DNA of 33,824 nt from an uncultured Chitinophagaceae bacterium (GTDB lineage: Bacteria; Bacteroidota; Bacteroidia; Chitinophagales; Chitinophagaceae), in assembly GCA_937900675.1 (NCBI GenBank), contig CALCEA010000055.1, forward strand, positions 1 to 33,824, given 5' to 3'. Positions 1 to 9,028 of the stretch are shown in pieces; the stretch's first letter is position 1; each line of letters opens with the position of its first letter. Under the pieces are notes generated by a model. It saw only the letters and a list, made by a program, of their open reading frames with translations, ran no database searches and was not told the DNA's origin. Made by a program: the position numbers and the translations under genes.

Positions 1-487
1 CATTATGGTCTTTTGCCTCAATAACGGTTTCTACTGCTTCCTCTCCTACTTTTTGAGCAATTTTATTAATGCCTTTTTGAAATAAAGAAGCCACATAAGA
101 ACTTTTAGGAGCAGCAGTTTTTCTATTGGCTATTACAGCTTCTAATGAATTTAAAAATTCCAAAGAAGATGCATGATTGATTTCGCCCCAACAAGTATCA
201 GTGCCAGTATGGCAAACTGGACCATTTGGATTTACTTTAACCAATAGTGTATCCTGATCGCAGTCTAAATGCATACTCACTAATGATAAAAAATGTCCAC
301 TTTCCTCTCCCTTGGTCCATAATCTATTTTTAGTACGACTAAAGAAAGTTACTTTTTGTTGGGATATAGTTGCATCAACAGCTTCTTGATTCATAAAGCC
401 CAACATCAACACTTTGTTGGTTACTTGGTCTTGAATGATAGCTGGCACTAAACCATCTGCGTATTTTGAAAAATCAATATTCATCAT
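1..487 (-). CDS. hisIE: Bifunctional phosphoribosyl-AMP cyclohydrolase / phosphoribosyl-ATP pyrophosphatase, 3' end cut by window edge
   Basis: HisIE carries out steps 2 and 3 of histidine synthesis in the cytosol: pyrophosphate removal from PR-ATP (HisE part) and ring opening of PR-AMP (HisI part). The visible 162 residues start MMNIDFSKYADGLVPAI. The HisI domain shows the cyclohydrolase zinc and active-site signatures HLDCDQDT and CHTGTDTCWGE. After a linker, the HisE domain begins and shows KVGEEAVETVIEAKDHN, the MazG-like metal-binding helix. The reading frame is open at base 1, so roughly the last 35 residues are missing. Two ATGs stand in tandem (487 and 484) and either could be the start. 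It lies about 20 nt behind hisF and is the last visible gene of the his-trp supra-operon. The domain fusion is the usual form in Bacteroidota. Confidence 0.96.
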   Translation of the reverse strand, partial: MMNIDFSKYADGLVPAIIQDQVTNKVLMLGFMNQEAVDATISQQKVTFFSRTKNRLWTKGEESGHFLSLVSMHLDCDQDTLLVKVNPNGPVCHTGTDTCWGEINHASSLEFLNSLEAVIANRKTAAPKSSYVASLFQKGINKIAQKVGEEAVETVIEAKDHN

Positions 488-506
488 GTTTTATTTTAAA
501 TCTAAC

Positions 507-1265
507 TTATAATCTTATCGGAATTTGTTGTTGATGCAAATAGCGTTTTAAATCAGGAATGGCTAATTCCTTATAATGAAAAATACTAGCTGCTAATGCT
601 GCATCTGCCTTCCCTTTGGTGAAGACATCCAAAAAATGTTGTTCATTTCCACCTCCACCCGAAGCAATGATAGGAACTGGCAGTGTTTCAGAAAGTTGGG
701 CAGTAATATCTAAAGCGAAACCTTGTTTGGTACCATCATGATTCATGCTTGTCAACAAAATTTCTCCAGCACCCAAATCCACCGCTTCCTTAGCCCAATC
801 TTTTACTAGTTTATTCGTTTTAACTCTTCCTCCATTTAAATATACATACCAATTTTCATCTTCTTCACATTTTGCATCAATAGCCAATACCACACATTGA
901 CTTCCGAAATTTTTAGCAAAGCTTTTAATGATAGATGGATTATTAAAAGCAGCAGTATTGATAGAAATTTTATCTGCCCCATTTTGCAACAGAATAGACA
1001 CATCTTCTTCGGTTTTTATACCTCCACCTACCGTGAATGGAATATTTATTTTATGAGCAATCTTATTCACTAAATCACTCAATGTTTTTCTTCTTTCTAC
1101 AGTGGCTGTAATATCTAAAAAAACCAATTCGTCGGCACCTTGCTTTGCATACAAAGCAGCTAGTTCCACCGGATCTCCGGCATCTTTGATTTGTTCAAAG
1201 TTCACCCCCTTAACGGTTCTGCCATCTTTGATATCTAAACATGGTATAATTCTCTTTGTTAACAT
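507..1265 (-). CDS. hisF: Imidazole glycerol phosphate synthase, cyclase subunit
   Basis: HisF is the (beta/alpha)8-barrel half of IGP synthase. It combines PRFAR with ammonia delivered by HisH to make imidazole glycerol phosphate and AICAR, linking histidine and purine synthesis. The 252-residue length is normal. The catalytic pair is visible: Asp11 in IPCLDIKDGRTVKG and Asp130 in VVLAIDAK. Phosphate-binding glycine loops are seen at FTVGGGIK (about 78-84) and IIASGGGG. It starts 3 nt after the stop of hisA and is followed by hisIE, the usual his-operon order. Nothing appears degraded. Its partner HisH is encoded two genes upstream. Like the other distal his genes it lies downstream of trpA and therefore of the trp attenuator. 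Confidence 0.97.
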   Translation of the reverse strand: MLTKRIIPCLDIKDGRTVKGVNFEQIKDAGDPVELAALYAKQGADELVFLDITATVERRKTLSDLVNKIAHKINIPFTVGGGIKTEEDVSILLQNGADKISINTAAFNNPSIIKSFAKNFGSQCVVLAIDAKCEEDENWYVYLNGGRVKTNKLVKDWAKEAVDLGAGEILLTSMNHDGTKQGFALDITAQLSETLPVPIIASGGGGNEQHFLDVFTKGKADAALAASIFHYKELAIPDLKRYLHQQQIPIRL

Positions 1266-1268
1266 ATA

Positions 1269-1982
1269 TTAAAATCTAGCAAGTTCTTCTAAAGTAATTC
1301 TGTTTTCATAAATAGCTTTTCCCACAATCGCTCCAGTACAACCAATAGTTCGAAGTGCATGCAAATCTTCCATCTTACTCACGCCCCCACTTGCTATTAA
1401 TTGTAGCGTTGGAAATTGTTCAATGATTTTTTTATACAAATCAATAGAAGGGCCAGCCAATTTTCCATCTTTTTGAATATCGGTACAAAAAATTTGAGTA
1501 ATGCCTTTATTCATATAAGATTGAATAAATTCATATACATCTATATTGGTTTTTTCTAACCATCCGCCAATGGCGATTTTTTCTTCAAAAACATCTGCCC
1601 CCAACATAAAAGCATCTGCACCAAAGCGTTCTATCCATTCTTCAAAAACCGCTCTGTTTTTTACCGCCAAACTACCAATGGTTGCATAGTTTGCACCGGT
1701 ATCAAAAACAGTTTGCAAAGTGGTTTCTTTTTTTATACCTCCTCCAAAATCAATAATTAATTGTGTTTGATTCGCAATTTTCTCTAAAACCTTCCAATTC
1801 ACTACTTCACCAGCTTTTGCCCCATCCAAATCCACCAAGTGCAAACGCATTAGTCCAATCCCTTCAAATGCCTTGGCTACTTCTAATGGATCTTCATTGT
1901 AGATTTTCTTTTGGGCATAATCTCCCTCTGTTAATCTCACACATTTACCATCAATCAAATCTATAGCAGGTATTATTTGCAT
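1269..1982 (-). CDS. hisA: ProFAR isomerase (HisA)
   Basis: HisA catalyses the Amadori rearrangement of ProFAR to PRFAR, the fourth histidine step. The protein is a 237-residue (beta/alpha)8 barrel of normal length. The two catalytic aspartates are seen as Asp8 in IIPAIDLIDGKCVRL and Asp130 in MLGADVFEEKIAIGGW. Phosphate loops appear at IIDFGGGIKKE and LIASGGVSKMEDL. It sits 2 nt behind hisH and 3 nt before hisF. A separate trpF is present in the same transcript, so this is an ordinary HisA and not the dual-specificity PriA type of actinobacteria. HisA and TrpF are evolutionarily related barrels, and here both are encoded on one transcription unit. Confidence 0.97.
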   Translation of the reverse strand: MQIIPAIDLIDGKCVRLTEGDYAQKKIYNEDPLEVAKAFEGIGLMRLHLVDLDGAKAGEVVNWKVLEKIANQTQLIIDFGGGIKKETTLQTVFDTGANYATIGSLAVKNRAVFEEWIERFGADAFMLGADVFEEKIAIGGWLEKTNIDVYEFIQSYMNKGITQIFCTDIQKDGKLAGPSIDLYKKIIEQFPTLQLIASGGVSKMEDLHALRTIGCTGAIVGKAIYENRITLEELARF

Positions 1983-1984
1983 TG

Positions 1985-2575
1985 TTAAATAGATAAAAAA
2001 TTTTGAATAATTTGCTCCCCCACTTTTGCAGATTTTTCTGGATGAAACTGCACCCCATAAAAATTGTCTTTATGCAAAGCCGAGCTGTAGTCTAAAATAT
2101 AATTGGTTTGCGCAATGGTATGAGTTCCAATAGAAGCATAGTATCCATGTACAAAATAAGCATAGCTATTTTCGTCCACCCCTTTAAATAATGAAGATTG
2201 TAAACGAGTAATGGTATTCCACCCCATCTGTGGTACTTTAACTGAAATAGTGTCCGGCTTAAATTGTTTTACTTGCTCATTAAATATGCCTAAACAGTCC
2301 GTATTGTTTTCTTCAGAATAGGCACACATTAATTGCATTCCTAAACAAATACCTAGCACTGGCTGCTTTAACGAAACAATTAATTGGTCCAATTGTCTTT
2401 CTTTTAAATATTGCATAGCCGTACTTGCTTCACCCACACCAGGAAAAATAACTCTAGTTGCCGACTTGATTTTTTCAGAATCATCCGTCACTAAAGCATT
2501 TACACCCAATCTTTCTAAGGCATACAAAACGGATTGAATATTACCAGCGTTATATTGAATAATAACAGTTTCCAT
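1985..2575 (-). CDS. hisH: Imidazole glycerol phosphate synthase, glutamine amidotransferase subunit
   Basis: HisH hydrolyses glutamine and channels ammonia to HisF. The 196 residues form a class I (triad) glutaminase. The nucleophile is Cys77 in LGICLGMQLM, and the His178/Glu180 pair lies in VQFHPEKS. FPGVGEA near residues 44-50 matches the oxyanion region. The start codon lies only 3 nt downstream of the trpA stop, with no room for a separate promoter between them. The first of the four distal his genes (hisH-A-F-IE) is thus fused transcriptionally to the trp operon. TrpG in the same operon is a paralogous class I glutaminase, but the surrounding signatures separate the two clearly. Confidence 0.97.
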   Translation of the reverse strand: METVIIQYNAGNIQSVLYALERLGVNALVTDDSEKIKSATRVIFPGVGEASTAMQYLKERQLDQLIVSLKQPVLGICLGMQLMCAYSEENNTDCLGIFNEQVKQFKPDTISVKVPQMGWNTITRLQSSLFKGVDENSYAYFVHGYYASIGTHTIAQTNYILDYSSALHKDNFYGVQFHPEKSAKVGEQIIQNFLSI

Positions 2576-2578
2576 TGT

Positions 2579-3349
2579 TTATTTTAAAATAGATTCCAAA
2601 AATGTTTTGGTAATAGCATTCACATCAGATCCAGACGATAGAGCTTTAATATATGCTGATCCAATAATCGCTCCATTAGCATATTCATTCACTGCATTAA
2701 AACTTTCTTTGTCTTTAATACCAAAGCCTACCAAGAATGGATTTTTCAATCCAAAAGCTTTTAGCTTTTTTAAATACAGCGCTACTTTTGAAAAATCTTT
2801 ATCCTTCCCAGTGGTAGCAGATGAACTTACTGCATATAAAAATCCAGAACTTAAATTGTCTAATTTTTTCAATCTTTCTTCTGAGGTCTCTGGGGTTACC
2901 AAGAAAATAAAATCTAAACCATTTTCATTGATAGCTGCACCATAGATGGTCTCGAATTCGAACAAAGGCAAATCGGGCAAAATCAATCCATCTACACCAA
3001 CTTCTTTTGCTGCTTTGCAGAAACGCTCAAAACCATATTGTAAAATAGGATTCATATAGCCCATTAATATAACAGGTATATGAATGGTTTTTCTCATATT
3101 GGCTAATTGCTCAAACAACACTTCGATAGTCATGCCATTTTCCAAAGCCACCAAACTACTTGATTGAATCACTTCGCCATCCGCTAATGGATCACTATAG
3201 GGCATACCTAATTCTATAATGTCTGCACCATTGGCTTGTAAAGATTCCATTATTTCCAAAGTGCTATTCAACTGAGGGAAACCTGCTGTACAATATACAT
3301 TCAGCACCCTTGCATTTTTTTGATTAAATAAGTTCGTCAATTTAGACAT
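2579..3349 (-). CDS. trpA: Tryptophan synthase alpha subunit
   Basis: TrpA cleaves indole-3-glycerol phosphate to indole and glyceraldehyde 3-phosphate, and passes indole to TrpB through the alpha2beta2 tunnel. At 256 residues it is slightly shorter than the enterobacterial enzyme. The catalytic residues are visible as Glu46 (ADIIELGMPYSDP) and Asp57 (PLADG). The phosphate-binding loops near FLVGFGIKD and ANGAIIGSAY are intact. It follows trpB by 9 nt and precedes hisH by 3 nt. It is the last trp gene, so its end marks the join between the trp block and the distal his block. I saw no convincing -7 promoter element in its final 70 bases that would give hisH its own start. Confidence 0.97.
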   Translation of the reverse strand: MSKLTNLFNQKNARVLNVYCTAGFPQLNSTLEIMESLQANGADIIELGMPYSDPLADGEVIQSSSLVALENGMTIEVLFEQLANMRKTIHIPVILMGYMNPILQYGFERFCKAAKEVGVDGLILPDLPLFEFETIYGAAINENGLDFIFLVTPETSEERLKKLDNLSSGFLYAVSSSATTGKDKDFSKVALYLKKLKAFGLKNPFLVGFGIKDKESFNAVNEYANGAIIGSAYIKALSSGSDVNAITKTFLESILK

Positions 3350-3358
3350 ATACTTTGT

Positions 3359-4564
3359 TTACATTTTAATATTAGACATATAAGTAGCCAAATCTTTATC
3401 ACCTCTACCACTCAAACACACCACCACTACATCTGTTGGTTTAAAATTCATTTTAGGCAATACAGCAAATGCATGTGCCGTCTCTAATGCTGGAATAATC
3501 CCTTCTATTTTAGATAAATGAGATGCCCATTCTAAAGCCTCTTCATCAGTTGCACTTGTAAATGTTCCTCTACCACTTTTAAATAAGTATGCATGTAAGG
3601 GACCAATACCAGGATAATCCAAGCCAGCACTGATACTATGTGGTTCTACTACTTGTCCATCCTTGGTTTGCATTAAAATACTTTTACTACCATGCAAAAT
3701 ACCAGTAGTCCCTAACTGGGTTGTAGCAGCACTCATGCCTGAATGTACTCCATGTCCAGCTGCTTCCACTGCTACTAAATCTACGGTGGGTTCATTTAAA
3801 AAATGATAAAAAGCCCCCGCAGCATTACTACCTCCACCAACACAAGCCACCACATGCGTAGGTAATTCAGAACCTGTTTTTTCTTTTAATTGTTTTCTAA
3901 TCTCATCACTGATCACACTTTGAAATTTCGCTACCATATCTGGATATGGATGCGGCCCTACAACACTACCAATAATATAATGTGTGGTATCTGGCTCATT
4001 AATCCAAGCTCTAATAGCTTCATTGGTAGCATCTTTTAATGTTTTACTTCCGCTAGTAGCAGGAACCACTTTGGCTCCTAATAATTTCATTCTAGCTACA
4101 TTGGGTGCTTGGCGTTCAATATCTTTCTCTCCCATATATACCACACATTCCATTCCTTTTAAAGCACATACTGTTGCAGTAGCCACTCCGTGTTGACCTG
4201 CACCCGTCTCTGCAATAATTTTTGTCTTACCCAATCTTTGTGCCAACAAAATTTGACCAATGGTATTATTTATTTTATGCGCACCAGTATGACATAGGTC
4301 TTCTCTTTTCAAATAAACTGTTGTGCCAATTTCTTTACTCAATCTTTCTGCATAAAACAAAGGCGTCGGTCTTCCCACATAATCTCTTAATAAGGCATGA
4401 AACTCTATTTGAAAATCAGGATCATTCATAATTTCCAAATATTGATGCTTCAACTCCTCCACATTACCAAACAACATTTCTGGAATGTAAGCGCCACCAA
4501 ATTCTCCATAATACCCTTCTTCATTGGGTTGTTGGTATTCTGCTGTTTTGTCAAATAATTGCAT
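3359..4564 (-). CDS. trpB: Tryptophan synthase beta subunit
   Basis: TrpB is the PLP enzyme that condenses indole with serine to give tryptophan. The 401-residue length is standard for the TrpB1 type that pairs with TrpA. The PLP Schiff-base lysine is Lys97 in REDLCHTGAHKINN, and the glycine-rich phosphate cradle is CVGGGSNAAG. The catalytic glutamate region IIAETGAGQHGVATA is intact, as is the C-terminal VVVCLSGRGDKD segment. The ATG lies inside the end of trpF (14-nt overlap, 4551-4564), which suggests translational coupling. No second TrpB (TrpB2 type) is present in the window. Confidence 0.98.
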   Translation of the reverse strand: MQLFDKTAEYQQPNEEGYYGEFGGAYIPEMLFGNVEELKHQYLEIMNDPDFQIEFHALLRDYVGRPTPLFYAERLSKEIGTTVYLKREDLCHTGAHKINNTIGQILLAQRLGKTKIIAETGAGQHGVATATVCALKGMECVVYMGEKDIERQAPNVARMKLLGAKVVPATSGSKTLKDATNEAIRAWINEPDTTHYIIGSVVGPHPYPDMVAKFQSVISDEIRKQLKEKTGSELPTHVVACVGGGSNAAGAFYHFLNEPTVDLVAVEAAGHGVHSGMSAATTQLGTTGILHGSKSILMQTKDGQVVEPHSISAGLDYPGIGPLHAYLFKSGRGTFTSATDEEALEWASHLSKIEGIIPALETAHAFAVLPKMNFKPTDVVVVCLSGRGDKDLATYMSNIKM

Positions 4565-5177
4565 GTATAAATGTTTTAATTTTTTCTAAATCTTTAATTC
4601 CTGGACTTATTTCAAATTGACTATTTAAATCCACAGCCAATAATTGTTTACCTGCTTTAGTGTTTTGCATCACTTCCAAACCTTTTATATCATTGGGACC
4701 AATGCCACCACTTAAAAAATAGGGTTTAGCCATGGATTGATTTTTGATAATCTCCCAATTAAAATGTTGACCTGTCCCACCATATAATGCACTATCGGTA
4801 TCAAATAAAAAATAGTCCGCTACCTGATCAAACCCATCCATCATTGGAACCAATGCACCCACTCTAAATACTTTCACTACAGAAACATGCTCTTTTACTT
4901 TTTCACAATAAGTCAAATCCTCATCACCATGCAATTGAACCATATCTAGCCCCGCCTCCTTTACTATATTCAATAAATTATCCAATGACTCATTCACAAA
5001 TACACCTACTTTTTTAGCCCCTGTGGTTTTAAAATGTTGAAGATCTGATACACTCAAACTATTTAAAACATAACGCTTAGAAGATGGATAAAAAATAAAC
5101 CCAATATAGTGCACCCCCATGGCATCCAATGCCTGGGCTTGTTCTATATTAGTGATACCACATACTTTAACTTGCAT
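4551..5177 (-). CDS. trpF: Phosphoribosylanthranilate isomerase
   Basis: TrpF performs the Amadori rearrangement of phosphoribosylanthranilate to CdRP, the third dedicated tryptophan step. The 208-residue barrel begins MQVKVCGIT, with the general base Cys6. The general acid is Asp126 in YFLFDTDSALYGGTGQHFNW. The phosphate-binding segment LSGGIGPNDI is near the end. It starts 4 nt after trpC and overlaps the start of trpB by 14 nt. It is a stand-alone protein, not fused to TrpC as in enterobacteria. A dedicated HisA is encoded about 2.5 kb downstream in the same operon. Confidence 0.97.
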   Translation of the reverse strand: MQVKVCGITNIEQAQALDAMGVHYIGFIFYPSSKRYVLNSLSVSDLQHFKTTGAKKVGVFVNESLDNLLNIVKEAGLDMVQLHGDEDLTYCEKVKEHVSVVKVFRVGALVPMMDGFDQVADYFLFDTDSALYGGTGQHFNWEIIKNQSMAKPYFLSGGIGPNDIKGLEVMQNTKAGKQLLAVDLNSQFEISPGIKDLEKIKTFIHAII

Positions 5178-5181
5178 CCTT

Positions 5182-5970
5182 TTAAATTTTTATCAATTGA
5201 GTGAATGCTTCAAAAGCGGCTGCTGGATCGGCTTGTTTCATAAAATATTCTCCCATTAAAAAACCATCAAATCCTTCTTTTTTTAATAACCTAAAAGTTT
5301 CGATATCATAAATACCACTTTCAGCAATACTTAATTTCTCTTTAGGTAATTGGTCTTTTAATTGAAGACTATGTTCAATATTTACTTCAAAAGATTTTAA
5401 GCTTCTATTATTAATACCCACTAAATCTACTTCTTCACAGATATGATCTAATTCTATTGCATCATGTAATTCTAATAATACTTCCAAGCCTAATGATTTT
5501 GCAACCACTGCTAGAGATTTAACTTGTTGCACATCTAAACAAGCTGCAATCAATAAAATAGCAGATGCTCCATATGCTTTGGCTTCAATAATCTGAAACT
5601 CATCTACCATAAATTCTTTTCTTAACACTGGAATACTTCTATTAACTGCAATACTTAAATCCGTTAAGCTACCTCCAAAAAAACTTTGATCAGTTAATAC
5701 CGAGATACCAGAAGCTCCAAATTGTTCATAAGCAATCGTTACAATATCCACATTGGCTTGATCGTTGATTACTCCTTTACTAGGGGATTGTCTTTTGAAT
5801 TCTGCAATAATACCAGTTTTACCTTCTTGTTGAATGGAAGCTTTTAAAGAAGAAGGCGTTTTTTCAAACAATGGCATGGCTTCTAGTTGAGCAATGCTGA
5901 TTTCTTTTTTTCTAGCAGCTACTTCTCCTAGCTTATGTTCAATGATGGTATTTAATATATTCTTACTCAT
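5182..5970 (-). CDS. trpC: Indole-3-glycerol phosphate synthase
   Basis: TrpC closes the indole ring by decarboxylating CdRP. The barrel carries the signature GIIAEFKRQSPSKG (catalytic Glu and Lys near residues 57-59), the second lysine region RKEFMVDEFQI, and LVGINNRSLKSFEV with IAESGIYD. The open frame extends to an ATG at 5997, but I place the start at 5970 (MSKNILNTII, 262 residues). There it forms a classic ATGA overlap with the trpD stop, and the nine extra upstream residues look unlike the family. The downstream neighbour trpF is 4 nt away, so translational coupling through trpD-trpC-trpF-trpB is likely. Confidence 0.96.
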   Translation of the reverse strand: MSKNILNTIIEHKLGEVAARKKEISIAQLEAMPLFEKTPSSLKASIQQEGKTGIIAEFKRQSPSKGVINDQANVDIVTIAYEQFGASGISVLTDQSFFGGSLTDLSIAVNRSIPVLRKEFMVDEFQIIEAKAYGASAILLIAACLDVQQVKSLAVVAKSLGLEVLLELHDAIELDHICEEVDLVGINNRSLKSFEVNIEHSLQLKDQLPKEKLSIAESGIYDIETFRLLKKEGFDGFLMGEYFMKQADPAAAFEAFTQLIKI

Positions 5971-6959
5971 TGCAGGCTTATTAATTTTTGTAAACATGCA
6001 TTGGCTGCACCAGTTGTTAAACTTTTAGATGCGGCGTCAAAAGCTTCTTGATATTGATTGTATTTTCCTGTCACCATTAGGGCCATAGCAGCATTAGCTA
6101 ATACAGCTGCATTTTGCGACTTGGTTCCATTTCCTTCTAAAATATTTTTAAAGATAGCTGCTGCAGCATCCACTGTCTCGCCACCATGTAAATCTTCTTG
6201 ATTTACTTTTAAATTGGCTAATTCTATAGGAGATTTAATAAACTCTCCTTTATTGGTCACCACTTTAGTATCGGCAGTCAAAGAAATTTCATCATACCCA
6301 TCCATACTATGTATTAAAGTAAATTCTTTATTCAAGCTTTGTAATACATAATTATATATCCTTGCCATTTCTAAATTATACACCCCAATTAATTGGTATT
6401 TAGGTTGTGCAGGATTTACAATAGGGCCCAGCATATTAAAGAATGTTCTTACGCCAATATTTCTTCTCATTGGACCCACTGCTTTTAATGCGGGATGAAA
6501 TAAAGGGGCATGTAAAAAACAAATACCTGCTTCTTTTAACTCATTGGCTAAAACAGCTTCTTCGTTTTTAAATTGATAGCCCATTTTTTCCATTACATTA
6601 GATGCACCACTTACACTAGAAGCACCATAATTACCATGCTTAATTACTTTTTGTCCAGTTCCTGCTACAATAAAACATGCTAAAGTAGAAATATTGAAAG
6701 TGTCTTTTCCATCGCCACCTGTTCCCACAATATCAATCGCATCATCTACCCCTAAATTTACTTTGACTGCTAAAGAAAGTAATGCATCTCTAAAGCCCAT
6801 TAGTTCCTCAATGGTAATACTACGCATTAAAAACACTGTTACAAAAGAAGTTACTTCATGCTCAGAGTATTTGCCTTCAGATATCTGCATCAAGACATCC
6901 CTAGCTTCTTCTCTGCTTAGAGTCTTGTGTTCAAATAAATATTGTAATAATTTCTTCAT
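5967..6959 (-). CDS. trpD: Anthranilate phosphoribosyltransferase
   Basis: TrpD joins anthranilate to PRPP. The protein has 330 residues, with an N-terminal helical domain (about 1-65) and a nucleoside-phosphorylase-like alpha/beta domain. The PRPP pyrophosphate loop GTGGDG lies at 79-84, followed by the DTFNIST segment. The anthranilate-site KHGN motif is at 107-110. After it the residues read YGASS, where many relatives have RAVSS; the loop is otherwise conserved and no loss of function is implied. The stop codon overlaps the trpC start by 4 nt. It follows trpG by 18 nt. It is not fused to TrpG, unlike in enterobacteria. Confidence 0.96.
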   Translation of the reverse strand: MKKLLQYLFEHKTLSREEARDVLMQISEGKYSEHEVTSFVTVFLMRSITIEELMGFRDALLSLAVKVNLGVDDAIDIVGTGGDGKDTFNISTLACFIVAGTGQKVIKHGNYGASSVSGASNVMEKMGYQFKNEEAVLANELKEAGICFLHAPLFHPALKAVGPMRRNIGVRTFFNMLGPIVNPAQPKYQLIGVYNLEMARIYNYVLQSLNKEFTLIHSMDGYDEISLTADTKVVTNKGEFIKSPIELANLKVNQEDLHGGETVDAAAAIFKNILEGNGTKSQNAAVLANAAMALMVTGKYNQYQEAFDAASKSLTTGAANACLQKLISLQ

Positions 6960-6977
6960 CTCTTAATTTTTCAAGGA

Positions 6978-7544
6978 TTAATTTTTCAACCAATTTTCAA
7001 TAATCTTTGCTCCATTGGGCGTTAATACACTTTCAGGATGATACTGCACTCCTTTCACATCAAATTGAGTATGCTCTAATGACATAATAAATCCATCCAC
7101 ATCTTTTGAAGTGATGATTAAATCCTTGGGCAAGTCTTGTTCATTCACTACCCAACTATGATACCTTCCTACTTTAAATGTTTCGGGTAAGCCTTCAAAT
7201 AAAGTTGATGGATTCGTTAATTGAACCTCTGTTGCAATACCATGATATACCTTACTTAAATTACTTAAGCTGCCTCCAAAAGATTCCGCTATAGCTTGTT
7301 GACCAAGGCAAACACCAAAAATAGATTTAGTGGCAGCATATTCTTTGATCAAGGGTAATAATAAACCAGATTCAGAGGGAATTCCTGGGCCAGGAGAAAG
7401 TAAGATCTTATCATAAGACTTCACTTCCTCTAATGGTATCTCGTCATTTCTAAACACTTCAACAGATGCAGTGGTCAACTCTTTGATCATTTGCACCAAG
7501 TTGTAGGTAAAGGAATCGTAATTGTCAAAAACTAATATTTTCAT
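6978..7544 (-). CDS. trpG: Anthranilate synthase, glutamine amidotransferase component
   Basis: TrpG supplies ammonia to TrpE for anthranilate formation. The 188-residue class I amidotransferase has its nucleophile Cys79 in FGVCLGQQAIAESFGG and the catalytic His169/Glu171 in VQYHPESVLTPNG. The GRYHSWVV segment (126-133) is a hallmark of the TrpG/PabA group. It could also serve aminodeoxychorismate synthase (amphibolic PabA), as single-copy TrpG does in several bacteria. That cannot be decided from one window. It lies 21 nt behind trpE and 18 nt ahead of trpD. Confidence 0.95.
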   Translation of the reverse strand: MKILVFDNYDSFTYNLVQMIKELTTASVEVFRNDEIPLEEVKSYDKILLSPGPGIPSESGLLLPLIKEYAATKSIFGVCLGQQAIAESFGGSLSNLSKVYHGIATEVQLTNPSTLFEGLPETFKVGRYHSWVVNEQDLPKDLIITSKDVDGFIMSLEHTQFDVKGVQYHPESVLTPNGAKIIENWLKN

Positions 7545-7565
7545 TATTTATTATGCTCTTATGGA

Positions 7566-8972
7566 TTAATGTATATTTTCTGCAAGAATCATCGCATTCT
7601 TTAATGCATTCAATTTATTATTGACTTCCTGTAACTCACTTTCCGGAACACTTGCCGCAACCACACCGGCACCTGCCTGATAGGTTAAGGTGTTCTCTCT
7701 ACTCAAGAAAGTACGAATCATGATGGCCTGATTGCATGTACCATCAAAGCCTACAAAACCAATACAACCGCCATAATAAGATCGCTTAGTAGGTTCAATG
7801 GCATCAATTAATTGCATGGCTTTAAATTTGGGTGCACCACTTAAAGTACCTGCAGGAAAAGTTTTAGCAATCAAATGAAATGGATTTGCTCCTTCAGCCA
7901 CTTTACCTTCTACTTCACTTACCAAATGAATTACATGACTATAATAATGTACTTGTCTATATTCTTTCACTCTCACTTCTGTACATACTCTACTCAAATC
8001 GTTTCTAGCTAGATCCACTAACATTACATGTTCTGCATTTTCTTTTGGATCCTCTAATAGTTTTTGTGTCATTGCTGCATCCACGGTCTCATCTCCAGAT
8101 CTTTTAAAAGTACCTGCAATGGGATGTACCACTGCTTTGCCATTATTAATAACAATCTGAGCTTCTGGGGAAGACCCCATTAACTTATAATCTCCATAAT
8201 CAAAGAAAAACAAATACGGTGAAGGGTTGATATTTCTTAATGATCTATATACATTGAATTCGTCACCTTGGAAAGATTGTTGAAACCTTCTACTCAATAC
8301 AATTTGAAAAACATCTCCCCTCATACAATGTTGTATCCCTTTCTTTACAGCCTCTCTATATTGATCATCTGTCTGATTAGAACTTTCCTTCCCTTTTAAT
8401 GAGAAAGGATATTGCGGCACATCTTTGCTTTTAATATATCCAACCAAGGCTTCCAATTCAGACTCCATGCCCTCCATTCGATTCTCGCAGATATATAATT
8501 CGTCTTTGAAATGATTAAAAGCCAATACATATTGATACAACCTATAACGCATCAAAGGAATAATAGGTGATCCCTCTTTAAATTCAATGGTATCAAAAAA
8601 AGGAATGGCATCATAAGCAGTATATCCATATAAACCTTGAGAAAATCTAGCTTCTTTTGTTGAACTGGTAAATGAATATTCTTGCATATAAGCCCATAAT
8701 CTATCTGGAGCAGCCTGAACATCCTGAATAGTTTCTCTAATAGGCTCTTGATTGGGATACTTATATTCAATCTCGTTCATAGAAGAGATTTCAATTCCGC
8801 CAATAGCATTTACTGCAATAAAAGAATAACTGTTTTCTGAAGCATGCGAATCGGTGCTCTCTAATAAAACAGTATCTCTAAATCGATCTCTTAGTCTCAA
8901 ATATATTCCCACTGGCGTATAAGTATCAGCCAACAATTGGGTTACTTCAGTATGTATCTTCATTTTTTGCAT
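7566..8972 (-). CDS. trpE: Anthranilate synthase component I
   Basis: TrpE converts chorismate and ammonia to anthranilate and is the committed step. The 468 residues comprise an N-terminal domain and the chorismate-binding domain. The N-terminal domain carries LLES at 36-39, the conserved tryptophan feedback-inhibition motif, so allosteric control by Trp is likely. The chorismate domain shows NPSPYLFFF, GSSPEAQ, PIAGTFKRSGDE, LVDLARNDLSRVC, AGTLSGAPK and a C-terminal GAGVVAASVPESE. ATG choices are 8972 (MQKMKIHTEV) or three codons later. It is the first structural trp gene and is preceded by the leader peptide and terminator hairpin at 8993-9113. Both enzyme activity and transcription therefore appear to respond to Trp. 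Confidence 0.97.
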   Translation of the reverse strand: MQKMKIHTEVTQLLADTYTPVGIYLRLRDRFRDTVLLESTDSHASENSYSFIAVNAIGGIEISSMNEIEYKYPNQEPIRETIQDVQAAPDRLWAYMQEYSFTSSTKEARFSQGLYGYTAYDAIPFFDTIEFKEGSPIIPLMRYRLYQYVLAFNHFKDELYICENRMEGMESELEALVGYIKSKDVPQYPFSLKGKESSNQTDDQYREAVKKGIQHCMRGDVFQIVLSRRFQQSFQGDEFNVYRSLRNINPSPYLFFFDYGDYKLMGSSPEAQIVINNGKAVVHPIAGTFKRSGDETVDAAMTQKLLEDPKENAEHVMLVDLARNDLSRVCTEVRVKEYRQVHYYSHVIHLVSEVEGKVAEGANPFHLIAKTFPAGTLSGAPKFKAMQLIDAIEPTKRSYYGGCIGFVGFDGTCNQAIMIRTFLSRENTLTYQAGAGVVAASVPESELQEVNNKLNALKNAMILAENIH

Positions 8973-8992
8973 TCCATTCCAATTTCTTCATT

Positions 8993-9028
8993 AAAAAAAT
9001 AAACCCCGACATAGCTGTCGGGGTTTAT
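8993..9028 (-). terminator. trp attenuator terminator hairpin
   Basis: Read on the minus strand, a 12-bp stem of ATAAACCCCGAC (9028-9017) and GTCGGGGTTTAT (9010-8999) encloses a 6-nt loop, and seven T residues run from 8999 to 8993. This is a strong intrinsic terminator. It lies between the trp leader ORF and trpE, with its end only about 20 nt before the trpE ATG, so it cannot be simply the end of hisB transcription. Its 5' arm has an alternative partner inside the leader ORF (see the antiterminator entry). Confidence 0.93.

Noticed and set aside
2607..2945. 112-aa plus-strand ORF antisense to trpA
   Set aside because: It lies wholly within a well-supported gene on the other strand and has no recognisable domain. 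It is a coding shadow.
8993..9028. Hairpin as a simple terminator of the his transcript after hisB
   Set aside because: It lies beyond the trp leader ORF and immediately before trpE, and its 5' arm has an alternative partner in the leader, so an attenuator explains it better.
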